Shown in pieces: positions 48,792 through 60,392 of a stretch of DNA of 64,000 bases. Where the stretch lies: NCBI RefSeq assembly GCF_000004075.3, contig NC_026658.2:22742075-22806074 (forward strand). Reading direction: 5' to 3'. This stretch comes from Cucumis sativus (lineage: Eukaryota > Streptophyta > Magnoliopsida > Cucurbitales > Cucurbitaceae). Every line of letters begins with the position of its first letter. Position 1 is the first letter of the stretch. The translations under genes were made by a program, and so were the position numbers. The notes below the pieces were generated by a model. The model ran no database searches and was not told where the DNA came from. It worked only from the letters and a program-made list of their open reading frames with translations.

Positions 48792-51700
48792 ATGGCGTCG
48801 ATCTTAATGAAGTTCGGGTTATTGCTATTTGTTTTTTCTCTAATTTTCTATCCGTCGGATTCTGCGGTTTCGAGCATAGATCTGGGGTCTGAATCGATTA
48901 AAGTTGCTGTTGTGAATTTGAAACCTGGACAGAGTCCAATTTCGATCGCGATCAATGAAATGTCTAAGCGTAAATCGCCGGCTTTGGTGTCTTTTCAATC
49001 GGGAACTCGTTTAATTGGCGAAGAAGCGGCTGGTCTTGTTGCGCGGTATCCTAATAAAGTGTTTTCCCAGATTAGGGACATTATTGGTAAACCCTATAAG
49101 TATACTAAAAGATTGACGGACTCATTGTACTTACCATTTGATATTGTGGAGGATTCGAGGGGTGCTGCTGGTTTCAAAACTGATGACAATGTGACTGTTT
49201 TCTCGGTTGAGGAATTGTTGGCAATGCTTTTGGCTTATGCTTCAAATTTAGCGGAGTTTCATTCGAAAGTGCAGGTGAAAGATACTGTAATATCAGTTCC
49301 ACCATTCTTTGGGCAAGCAGAGAGAAGAGCGGTACTTCAAGCCGCGCAACTGGCTGGGATAAATGTACTTTCATTGATCAATGAGCATTCGGGTGCAGCG
49401 CTACAATATGGAATTGATAAGAATTTTTCCAATGAGTCGAAGCATGTTATTTTCTACGATATGGGTTCAAGCAATACTTACGCGGCGCTTGTTTATTTTT
49501 CGTCCTACAATGCGAAAGAGTACGGGAAGACTGTGTCGGTCAACCAATTTCAGGTAAATTATGCTCAACTATCGTTTTTGTAGCTTGCCATCGAATGCTT
49601 TTCAAACCATTTATGTGTTGCGCACTTGCCATAGTTTTGTCTTGGTAGATGAATTTTTTTCCTGGAAATATAAATAAGTATTGCAGTATTGTTCCGACAC
49701 CATACAAAGTGATCAAGGTAGAAGACTGAACTCTGTATCAAAAGAACCGTGATGCAACGCCAGACTACTCTGTCGAGAATGGTAGATAAGTGAGACTAAA
49801 GCCAAAATGTGAATGAGTTAGGAGCTTGTTTAAGAAGCAGTTTTGCTTTTTAACCATATCTAATTTGCATGAATGATGCATGACTCTTTACAAATTAAAA
49901 CTTGGTATTTTGTAGTTTATTCTTGGTGCTTAAGAAATGGAAGGTTTTTACTATCGGCACTGTTTTTATTTTTATTCTCTAAGTTGGCAACGTTCAGCTT
50001 CAGCCTTTGTTTTGCGATGGTAAAGTATTTTGTGATTTTAAAATGGTTAGTGACATGACATAGACAGTCTTTTCTGTGCCAGTAGTTTGCCTCCCTTTTT
50101 GTTCGCCCGTACATTCTTTCAATGTTAACTCATTACAGCTTATCCTTTTTAGTCTGTAATTGGCGCTGATGTAACCACCTTTTGGTGTTTGGGGTTCTCC
50201 CCTGATTTGATATATCAATGAAACGTTTGTTTACAAAAGAAAGAAAAAATTTCGATTTTTTCTTAATAAAAGTGTGGTTATTCATTAAATAAGAATAAAT
50301 GTTTATGTCATGTAGCATGAAATTTTCTTGTTCATTGCATGTTTCAGACCACTATTAAGATAAATCAGTAGCCTCCCATCACTTTTTTCACTCTTTGTAT
50401 TAGCTCTTTTGTGCCTTGCCATATCTTAGCAAGTTTGGCATGTTGTATAGGTGAAGGATGTTAGATGGGATCCAGAACTTGGGGGTCAGAATATGGAACT
50501 TCGACTTGTTGAATATTTTGCTGACGAGTTCAATAAACAAGTTGGGGATGGTGTGGATGTAAGAAACTATCCCAAGGCGATGGCAAAATTGAAGAAACAG
50601 GTGAAAAGAACTAAAGAAATTTTGAGTGCAAATACAGCTGCTCCAATATCAGTTGAATCTCTCTATGATGATCGGGATTTTAGGTCAGTAGAGTTCTTCA
50701 TAAGGAATCTTTACATATATATTGGGCAATTTTAATGCTGTATATTCTAATGCCATAGTATAGCTTGATTTGTGGTATCATAGTTGATCATCTAAAATCT
50801 GTAGAGAAAAAGGACACTTTGGAAGAAAGTGTGAATTGCTTTGGTCTTCTGTTTTGAAGGTTTCTAGACTGCTGAAAGTTTTGTGTAAACTCACGAGCAA
50901 CAATTTTTATTGTCTTTAGGTTTCTTTTACATCATAGTCGTCCCTCTTTCTTATTTACCAATTATTCATTTCATTCTTACAGTGCATCCCCAACTTGCTA
51001 TCATGTCCTTGGCACTAGGATTTATGGATTACGGTTACTTTCTTCTGAGTTTCCTGGTAACCTGTTTTCTATTTCAGGAGCACCATAACACGGGAGAAGT
51101 TTGAAGAGTTGTGTGGGGATTTGTGGGAGAAATCTCTTTTACCTGTAAAAGAACTGTTAAAGCATTCAGGTTTGAAGATGGCCGATATATATGCCGTGGA
51201 GTTGATTGGAGGTGCTACACGCGTACCAAAATTGCAGGTTCGAAGTCAACTGTCTTCCTCTATAATTCAAACATTGTGTTTTGTAGTAGTTGTAGCTTTT
51301 ATTCCAGTGTTTGCTTTTCATTATCATCTTGCAACCTTCCAGTGTGATGGATTTCTCAATTCTCACCCTCTACATGCTGCTGCTTTGTCGTTGTAAAGTT
51401 CTAAAAGGAACAGAACTGCGATTTATCTTTATGAAATTCTCATGTTTCCTTGCTAGATATATTTTCAGCTGAAAATTGGAACCTCTATATGCTGTGTTTG
51501 CTCAACATTTGAAGCCAATGGAAGGAAAAAAATGACACTATTCCTTTTTTTAAAAGGGACAAGGAAAAAACGCTGAATGAAAAGGATACAAATACAAAAC
51601 CTTGAAAAGTGAATGAAATCACCCGTGTTAATCCAAATGTAATTTTTAAATCATAGATAAAGCTTTATGCTTAATGAAATTTTGACTTGGGATGCATTTA

Positions 51701-54700
51701 GTTCTATGTTCCCCTCTAGACTAGAAATTGGCTTTTTCATAATCATAGATAGTTTGGTTTTAGTCAGCTAACTCTAATTTAATTTCTTCGACTGTGTCTT
51801 TACAATTTTCTGCTAAAGTGAGAACAATTCCTTTTTTTCCCTTCTGACAGGCAAAACTCCAGGAGTTCCTTGGAAGGAAAGAGTTGGACAAACATCTGGA
51901 TTCTGATGAAGCTATTGTACTTGGTGCAGCTCTCCATGCAGCAAATCTGAGTGATGGAATCAAATTGAACCGTAAGCTTGGAATGGTGGATGGTTCTCCC
52001 TATGGATTCGTTATTGAGTTAGATGGCCCTGACCTCTTAAAGGATGAGAGCAGTAGGCAAGTTCTTGTACCACGCATGAAAAAACTCCCCAGCAAGGTAA
52101 ATAAATGATATCGATATACTAAATCATGAATCTTTAGTAACATTCTTAACTATTTTTCTTATTGTATGACTTTTTTTACTTGCATGTATCATAGATGTAC
52201 AGATCAGTCGTCCACAATAAGGATTTTGAGGTTTCACTTGCCTATGAGAATGATCTTTTGCCACCTGGTGTTGACGTTCCCACATTTGCTCAATATGCTG
52301 TTTCTGGTTTGACGGACACTAGTGAGAAGTAAGGACTGCCAAAAATCTGAGCAACTAGCAGATCTATTTAATGAAGCTGTGAGCTCGAGCTTAATAGATA
52401 ATATGCTGCATTTTATATCTCAGTGTGATTTCTTGTTTGTACTCTTTAGGTATTCAACTCGGAACTTGTCATCTCCCATCAAGGCAACATTACACTTCTC
52501 ACTCAGTAGAAGTGGAATTCTGTATTTCGATCGAGCAGATGCTGTTATAGAGATATCAGAATGGGTAGATGTACCTAAGAAGAATGTTTCAGTTGAGAAT
52601 TCTACAATTGCTTCGTCCAATGCAACTGTGGAGGATTCTGGAAATACATCAGAAGGAAAGAATGACACATCGATCCCTGAAAATGGTGGGGCTGATGACA
52701 CATCCAACCCTAGTACAGAGGAACAAGGTGCACCTGAGCCTGCTACTGAGAAAAAGCTGAAAAAGCGAACTTTCAGAATTCCACTAAAGGTTAGTGCAGT
52801 GGCTATTGTATTGTCAATTATTAAGTTTATTAGCGATTAGACACTTTGTCTCTTGGAGTTATCTGGTACGGATTAATATATTTTTAACGCTTCCTTTTCT
52901 TGTCATTCTTTGTTTTCTTATATGATTTAAAGATCATTGAGAAGACTGTGGGGCCAGGAGTTCCTCTTTCCAAAGAATATTTTGCTGAAGCCAAAAGTAA
53001 ATTAGAAGCACTGGACAAAAAGGATGCAGAGAGAAGAAGAACTGCTGAGCTTAAAAATAACTTGGAAGGTTACATATATGCTACCAAGGAGAAGGTTAGG
53101 GGTTCTTCATCATTCTTAAAATTCCTATGAGATCTTTTGAGTTCTTATTTATAAGAAGCATAAATAATATTAGTCAACTTTTATCCTATTAATTTCAATT
53201 AGAAGACTTAATGTTGTCAAAACAGGAACTAAAAAGGGGAAAAATTAGTGTTGTTAAGGCACAGTTGGGCACTCGCATGAGGTGAGAGGTGAGGCAAGGC
53301 CTTAACGCCTTGCAAGTACCCAAGGCGAGCATATTTGGTCAGGCGCTCTTGCCTTTTGCACCTTTCGGTCACCCTTGAATCAGGCTCTTGCCTTGTTCAA
53401 TTGCTCAACTTTTTTTAGAAAATATCATTCTTATCCAATAGGATTTAAAGAAATAAAAGGAAGTATAAAAGTTTGTAAAGGTAGAATTAAAGAAAAATCA
53501 AATAAAGGAAGGAGAATTGAAGAAGAAAAAAAGTCAAAGTAGAAACAAAATAAATTTTATTTCTATATCTTTGTTCAAATACTTTTTTCTCAAGATTATA
53601 TGAGTTAGTTTCTTTATAATCTTTTGTATTATATTTATTTATATTATTATTTATTATTTTATTAACTGCACCTCGCTTCAATCAGGTGACTAAAATGTTT
53701 GTTGCCTTAGAGTGCGCCTTGCACTTTGAAAACACTAAGAAAAATAAATCAAAGCATGAAGTACTATATCGTTCAGTTGTTGGTTGTCTGTTGTTTTGTC
53801 TAAACTATTTGCCTGCCTGAAAATTTATTGTTTAGTAATAGGTTGCTTACCTTCTCCTACTCCATCTCAGTTGATGAACTGTGCTCATTATCAATGAATA
53901 TTGTTACTATGATATATACATAGTCATTATCTGCTTCCTCGTTTAGACCTTTCAAGGGTAAAAGTACTGTAATATTTATATGTTTTCATAATCAGATTTG
54001 GACCCTATTCCCTACTACTAGGCAAGAATGACACATTGTTCATTTTTTCAAAACATTTTTCTGGGTTTCCTCATCTATCCCTATTCCCTACTAGTACAGT
54101 ATTTGTAGGCCACAGTGGCACGGTCTTCTCCTTTTTAGAAGTTTTCTACAACTTCTGCAGCAATACTTCTCATGCCTATATTTATTGATTTGTTGTATTC
54201 TTCATGCCAGTTTGAAACCTCCAATGAGTTGGAACAAGTTTGTACAAGCAAGGAACGTGAAGCTTTTAATGAGAAACTTGATGAGGTTAGGATCCCTTTT
54301 GATGGTATTGGGATGATGCTCATCATGAAGCTTATTTAACTACTTTTTCCTTTAGGTACAAGATTGGCTATATATGGATGGTGAAGATGCTTCTGCTACA
54401 GAATTTCAAGAACGCCTTGATATGTTAAAAGCCATTGGTGACCCAATATTCTTTAGGTACTTACGAATGACAGGAGTGCCTTTTTCTTTAGAGATTGACA
54501 GGAGTGCCTTATATGTCCGTAAATTGAATTGAGTTTAGCATCCCATTATTGGAGTGTTGTGTTACCAAGTTGGTGCAAGGAATTTGCGGATTTGATTGCA
54601 GTCTTGCGGGTAGGGATCAGACTCCAAAGTTTTACATACCGATCTTTTTTTTTTTTAATGTAGATTGAAAGAGCTCACTGCAAGACCTCAGGCTGTTGAA

Positions 54701-57700
54701 ACAGTTCGCAAATATCTTCTTGACCTGCAAACGGTAAGCCTTTTAATTGTTAGAGAAATTATTTTAAATGACAACTTTTTAAAGTACTTATAGCAAAATC
54801 TCACAGTCCATCTACGATTAACCGCGATAGACTACTGGATCATGATAAATAAAGATAGCAGTCTATCATGGTCTATCTTAGATAGACTGTGATATTTTGT
54901 AAATATTTTAGTTCATTTTGCTATATTTGAAAAATCTCATTTTTCACTTTTGTATTTATTTAAATTTTATTTTGTATGTGTTTATATTAGATACCTAGAT
55001 TAGTATAGGGTTAGATATTTAGGCGGTTACTAAGATTAGTGATTATAAATAAGAAGTTGGTGAGCAAAGAAGGGGGAGTTGTTGAGTAGATAGGTCTTGA
55101 GTAGCATTCTCAAGAGCAGGGGTCCCAAGTACCACAAACTTGGATTATATTGTAGTTCTTAGTTTCTCAATATATGAAATATACTGATTCTTGTTAGGAA
55201 GTACATGTGAAATCTTAATTAGTGGAACGTGAATGTTTCCATCAACTTTACGCTTAAGTCTTTTTTTGGGTTTCGTGTAACTTATCCCTTTTTGTCATAG
55301 GTGGAATAAATATTAAATTGTGTGCATTCTTCTCAGATACAGGGTTACAATAGTATATAACGAATTCCTATTTTTTCCATTATGTTTATTCCTTAAAAAA
55401 GTTATGACCCCTTTTTTAGAAGTTTAAGAAAATCATCCAACAATATAACTTACTGTTCTCCTGTGAAAACTTTATGTGAAGATATCCAACTAGAATTAAT
55501 TAGATTTGGAGTATTATTACACTTCTTATCCACATCACTTTTAATAGTAAAGTTATCTCTTGGTGTTACTGTCATCCTAGTTTGTGTCATTTGACAAGTA
55601 TTCTGTTATGATGATTAGGGTTCCTGTGATGTCTTTGCTTGCAAATCATAGTATAATTGTTTCAGTTTCTTTACCCTTTTTCCACCCTTTCTTCTTTGAA
55701 CTGTGGAGGCTGAAAGGTTTTGGTTGATCAAGCTTGAGGAGGGTTATTGTGTTTACTTTATTTAGAAACCTTCCATTTCATCCCCAGTTATTTTACTTTT
55801 TGTGTGTGTTTTGAAGGATTCAAATCACTTGTGTTAATGCCCTATGCTTCTTAGCGGTGGTGTAGTATCTGTATAGCTCGAAGCTGAAGTTTGAATTGCC
55901 ATGATGCAGGAATTTGTATTAGGTTCCTTTTTTTAGGATAAAGGTCGATTTCCTTGTCAAGTTGGTTTAATTGTTGTGTGAATTCATGGTTAGAAAGAAA
56001 ATGAGAAGTTTTTAGGTTTTGATAATTTGTAACTTACATGTGAAGAAATTTGAGGTCTACTGCATTTTAACGCTTCTCCTTTTGGATTCATTCCTCTGAT
56101 CTATTGCACTTCTTTTTTTCTCTCTTTCTTTCTTTTCTCTCTCATTTCTTTTTCTTCTTCTTTTTATTTTTTTAAATTTTTTAATTTCAAATTCGACCTT
56201 CTGTTTGATTACTAACAACTGAGGGTCTTCAATGTAATGTAGTCCTTTTTTTGGGTGCTTAACCCTTGAAAATTGGTTTCTTTAAAAAAATTAACAAGAA
56301 ATTCACCTTTTGGCCTTCTTGAGCAATTTCAGATCATACAAAATTGGGAGACCAAGAAACCTTGGGTTCCAAAAGAAAGAATACAGGAGGTAAGGTTTTG
56401 CATTGTGTTGTTTCCTTTTGTATTTTAGTATTTATGAGTTATTGATTTTGAATTGCTCCCTTTTGATTCATAATGTTTTGAGAAATTTTCTGTGTGGCTT
56501 GTCTAGGTAAAAAGTGAAAGTGACAAGTTCAAGATCTGGTTGAATGAGAAGGAAGCTGAACAGAAGAAGTAAGTAATCTCTTAATTCTCAATGTCTAGTT
56601 TCTTTCATCCACCTGGTTTCAGTCTTATGTTATTTTGTCTGTGCATGTATTCTCTTGGTATCCTGGTATGTTCATCACTGCTACCGTTGATTTATTTCTG
56701 TTGGTTGGTTCTACCCTGTTAATCAATTTGTCCTGAATCGAGTGATCTTTTCCATACAAACGAACTTTGTTAAAATAATACACAATTGGATGGGCCTCTT
56801 TTACTGGCTTCCTTCCAGACATTCGTCTGTTGACTGAAACAAAGTCCATATACTTCTAAATTAATTCTATTAATGTAGAAAACTATTATTTGTGGGTGTC
56901 AAGATTCTTAATCTCACCTCTTAATATGAGGAGTTTACTTGGGTTTCAGATTCTTTGACTAGTTTTACATTGAACAAAAAATATGAATTTTCGTTTGGAC
57001 TTTATGTCCCTGAAAATTTGATGCTATTCAGTGTTATTATCATTCCAACATGATGCCTTCTATATTTATCATTTATAAGCTTGAACAGTATTCCCCAACA
57101 TATTGCCTATCAGTTCTCTTTTGACTTGATGCGTAATGTTTTCCTGAAGTTCGTAATAAGATCATTATTCTTTTTGTGATTTTTGAACTAGCAAAATTAG
57201 TTCAATCAGTCGTGCCTTTGATCTGGTTTGGTGATTATCATAGTTTGAATCCTCTTCCTTTGTACCCTTGTATTTTTCTAAAAAAAAAATATTAAAAGAA
57301 AAAAGAAATCCCCTAGCAAAACTCGGTTCTTTTCCAACCTTTTTCTTAAAAGGGAAGTTGTTTTAAATGACAATACTTACAGATATAGCAAAATATCATT
57401 TGCTATTTTGCAATACTTGTAAATATTTTCTTTTTGCTATATTTGAAAACAACCCTTTTTTAAAATTATATTACCACATTTTCCTTGCAAAATGGTCCTA
57501 ATTAATTTTAAACTTTCCAGTGTCCACTTTTATTTCATTTAAAACTATTATTTGCTTTCGATCATCATCAAATTGAATAGTATTTAGAGTTTATTAGATT
57601 ATTTTACGAACCCGTCCTCCTACTACTACTACAAAATGGCCCAAGTGTACTAAAGTGTTCTCTCTTGTGTAGGAATTCGGCATCTAGCCCACCAGTATTT

Positions 57701-58128
57701 ACATCCGAAGACGTATACTCGAAGGCTTTTAACATTCAAGAAAAGGTATTGTACTGCTCTCAATTTGAATCTCATAAACAATCCCACAACTGTTGATTCA
57801 ATGTATAGATAATGTGATAGCTGCCCTGGTAACTATCAAATAACATGCTAACATTATACCATTTTCCAGTACTACTGCTATATAACTAATATCTATATAC
57901 TTACAGGTTACTAGCATCGATAAGATTCCCAAACCAAAGCCCAAGATCGAGAAACCTGTGAACGAATCAGCTAGCAGCAAAGAAGATGAGAAAAGCTCAG
58001 ATTCAACAACAGATAAGAGTTCAACCAAAGGTGACGAATCGGTGAAGGACTCAGAGAGCCCAGCAAGTGAAAGTGCCGAGTCAGAGTCCGAATCCCAACC
58101 TGAATTGAACGAGCACGATGAGTTATAG
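48792..58128 (+). CDS. HSP70-17: ER HSP70 of the GRP170/HYOU1 type (HSP70-17)
   Basis: Fourteen exons: 48792-49553, 50451-50683, 51078-51237, 51851-52096, 52195-52328, 52450-52789, 52933-53094, 54211-54285, 54356-54456, 54664-54733, 56333-56389, 56507-56568, 57673-57745, 57907-58128. Total 2697 nt, 898 aa, all junctions in phase. Signal peptide 1-25 (LLLFVFSLIFYPSDSAV), then an HSP70 ATPase domain with SSIDLGSESIKVAVV, VIFYDMGSSNTYAALVYF and VELIGGATRVPKLQ. The diverged phosphate loops (DMGSSNT rather than DLGGGT) are characteristic of the large GRP170 subfamily. A Ser/Thr/Glu-rich insert with several N-glycosylation sequons (about 560-640) precedes the helical C-terminal region. The protein ends NEHDEL, an ER retention signal. 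The known family role is holdase and nucleotide exchange factor for BiP in the ER lumen. Confidence 0.95.
53246..53737. mobile_element. hAT-like MITE in HSP70-17 intron 7
   Basis: Left end TAGTGTTGTTAAGGCAC and right end GTGCACTTTGAAAACACTA-type sequence form an imperfect terminal inverted repeat (TAGTGTTnTnAAnG). Flanking 8-mers GGAAAAAT and AGAAAAAT differ at one position and fit an hAT-type 8-bp target duplication. The interior has GC-rich palindromic blocks (GGCCTTAACGCCTTGC, CCAAGGCGAGC) and no coding capacity. Length about 490 bp. Confidence 0.7.
54755..54945. mobile_element. MITE-like element in HSP70-17 intron 10
   Basis: Starts ATTATTTTAAATGACAAC, holds GATAGACTACTGG, CAGTCTATCATGGTCTATC and TAGATAGACTGTG hairpins, and ends TTTGCTATATTTGAAAAA. 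Same family as the copy at 57351-57456. Confidence 0.65.
54946..56332. other. Remaining part of HSP70-17 intron 10
   Basis: No exon recognised. A CT-rich stretch lies near 56110-56165. This is the longest intron of the gene. Confidence 0.4.
57351..57456. mobile_element. ~105-bp MITE-like element in HSP70-17 intron 12
   Basis: Ends GGGAAGTTGTTTTAAATGAC and TTTGCTATATTTGAAAAC followed by AACCC form imperfect inverted repeats (GGG..GTTGTTTTMAAA). The inside consists of ATATAGCAAAAT and TTGTAAATATTTTC blocks. No coding capacity. This is the shortest copy with both ends visible. Confidence 0.65.
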
Positions 58129-60392
58129 ATTAATAAATGATAGGTGATTAGTTTCAAGTTTTGAGTTCCTGCGTCCTAAATTCTAGATAGAGTTGAGAGA
58201 TCCTTAGAGAGGAAGATAGAGAATGCAAAAGTGAGAGCAGTTGTTGCCATAATACTTATTTGTGTAACAAAAGACACTCCATTCTATGCCCACTTTCACT
58301 AAAACGTAGCTCTTAGCTTATACGTCAACAACTTTGCTAGTTTTGATCATTTGCTTTTTACAAACACCAGAAATTTTGTTTAGTCTAATCATGTATTAAA
58401 TATCAATGATATTAAGGGGATTAAAAAACATGTACATTTCATTTTTGTTTTTGTTTCTGTTTTTCCTTTTCACTAACCTTTCTGTTGAATTTCTTTTGGA
58501 GAATGATTTGTTTTTATTATTGTGAAGGGAAGTATTTTTTTGTAGTTGAAATGATTCTAGTTTAGCACATTCTTTTCCTTGGGGTTGGAGGTTCAAAATT
58601 TTATTCTGTATTTATTTAGTTAAAAAAAAAAAAGAAGGAAAAGATGTTCATTTTGTCAATTTCTTATATAAAGATATATAACACACATACAACATTGTAT
58701 GAAACTGAAACTGTTTCAAAAGTAGATGGAAAGATCATTTTGTGAGGATGGATCGATACAATGATTAGTAAAAGTAGAATGTAGAGAATTGTGAGTATAT
58801 GTAGAAAGGTACAAGTGAGGAACAATGTCTTCATGGAGAGTGATAAGTGAGGTTGTAGAGTAGCTAGGAGGGTAGAATATGTGTAAAGGTATTTTGATGG
58901 TGGCTATTAAAAAACATGGAAGGTTTGAAAGAGTATAAACACATCTAGACTTACTTTTATTACTACGAAAGAGTCGAACATACAACAAAGTCATGAGAAT
59001 TTTATAAGCCTCAAAAGAATGCATAAAGAGACCTGTAAGAAAAATGCATTTAAGAGTAAAATAATATAATATCGATAAAAGTTAGAAGAATAAATAAAAA
59101 GATCGACAATTGTAGTTTCGGTCAATCTATATGTTAGTTGAAGTACACATGTCTAAGATTTAATTATTTGTTACATCCTATTCAACATTTATATCCTACT
59201 TCTAATATTTATCAATTTTCGTTCATTCTTCATAGTTCACTTATTTCCTAATTCTTTTTCTTTTATAAAAAATATAATGAATGATCATCGGTCGATCAAA
59301 GTTGATCTTTTAACCAAATCGACTATGTTCTATTTAGTAAATGTTCAAACTGACTTTGACCATCATTGCATAAGTGTCAATCGAATCGGTTTGATATTAA
59401 GTAAAATTGTTTGAAATTTAAACTTTTTCAAACCAACACCAACTATCATTCTCGAATCAACTGACTTTGGTTTGGTTGGTTTAATTTTTCGATCTATCAT
59501 CCTCGTCCCTACCGAATACGATTGAAAACAAGATTTTCTAATAGTTTCCAAATTCAATCCCCCTCCCCCTCCCCCTCCTCCAAACTATATACTTACAATC
59601 TCGTTTCAAACGTAACTACAATATTCTTTTTAACACTCTTTTTCAGCTAAAGACCCACTCATGTTTTCTTCATTTTAATATGAAAATAATAAAATGGTAA
59701 TCTTTTAAATAATTTCAATGGTTAAAGGTCGCAATAAATCATTTAATTGATAGGTAAAATATATTATTAAATGAAAATGTTGATCGAATAATAGTTTTGA
59801 AATAAGATATATGTTAGTGTTCCAGATGAAGGTGAAAAATAATAATAATCAAATAGAATACTTAAAATTATATATTTTTAAGGAAAGACAGAAAATACCT
59901 ACGAGCAAAGCTGCAAATCACTACAACAAATATATACAGACACACGAGCGATGAGCAGCTGCACATTCAATTATAATATTTTTCCAAAACTATACTAAAA
60001 AATTAAGAGGATTTGATACATATATATATATATATATAATTCTTCTAATCTTTTTCAGTTCGTGTGTATAAATACCTATGCTTAGATCTTATATATTCTG
60101 TTTCGACGAGTCTGCGAGCTACAAAACAATCTTTTTGTAGTGAAGAACTACAAGGCATTGCTGTGTTAGCTTCCTTTCCAAGATTTCATACACATGAAAT
60201 CAAGAGGAAGTCGATATAAGGGGATGCGGACGATGGTATTCCTCCATTACTTTAGAAAATTGAAAGCCAATGTTTTCTTCTAGGCGTTCTTGTAGGAAGA
60301 TCTGCATGAAGATTTAATGGAAGAAATCTTAGCCACTCGAGAGAGAAAAGTTAATGGAGTAGGAAACAATCAGGTTAATCTAATTGTGTATA
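58129..60392. other. Convergent spacer between HSP70-17 and the OTU gene
   Basis: Holds the two 3' flanks. A 102-codon minus-strand frame (58716-59024) shows no family I know. A C-run array CCCCCTCCCCCTCCCCC lies at 59559-59575 and an (AT)n run near 60020-60040. No gene is called. Confidence 0.45.

Noticed and set aside
58716..59024. 102-codon minus-strand frame downstream of HSP70-17
   Set aside because: No domain or exon partners were found. It lies in a convergent spacer and could be chance.
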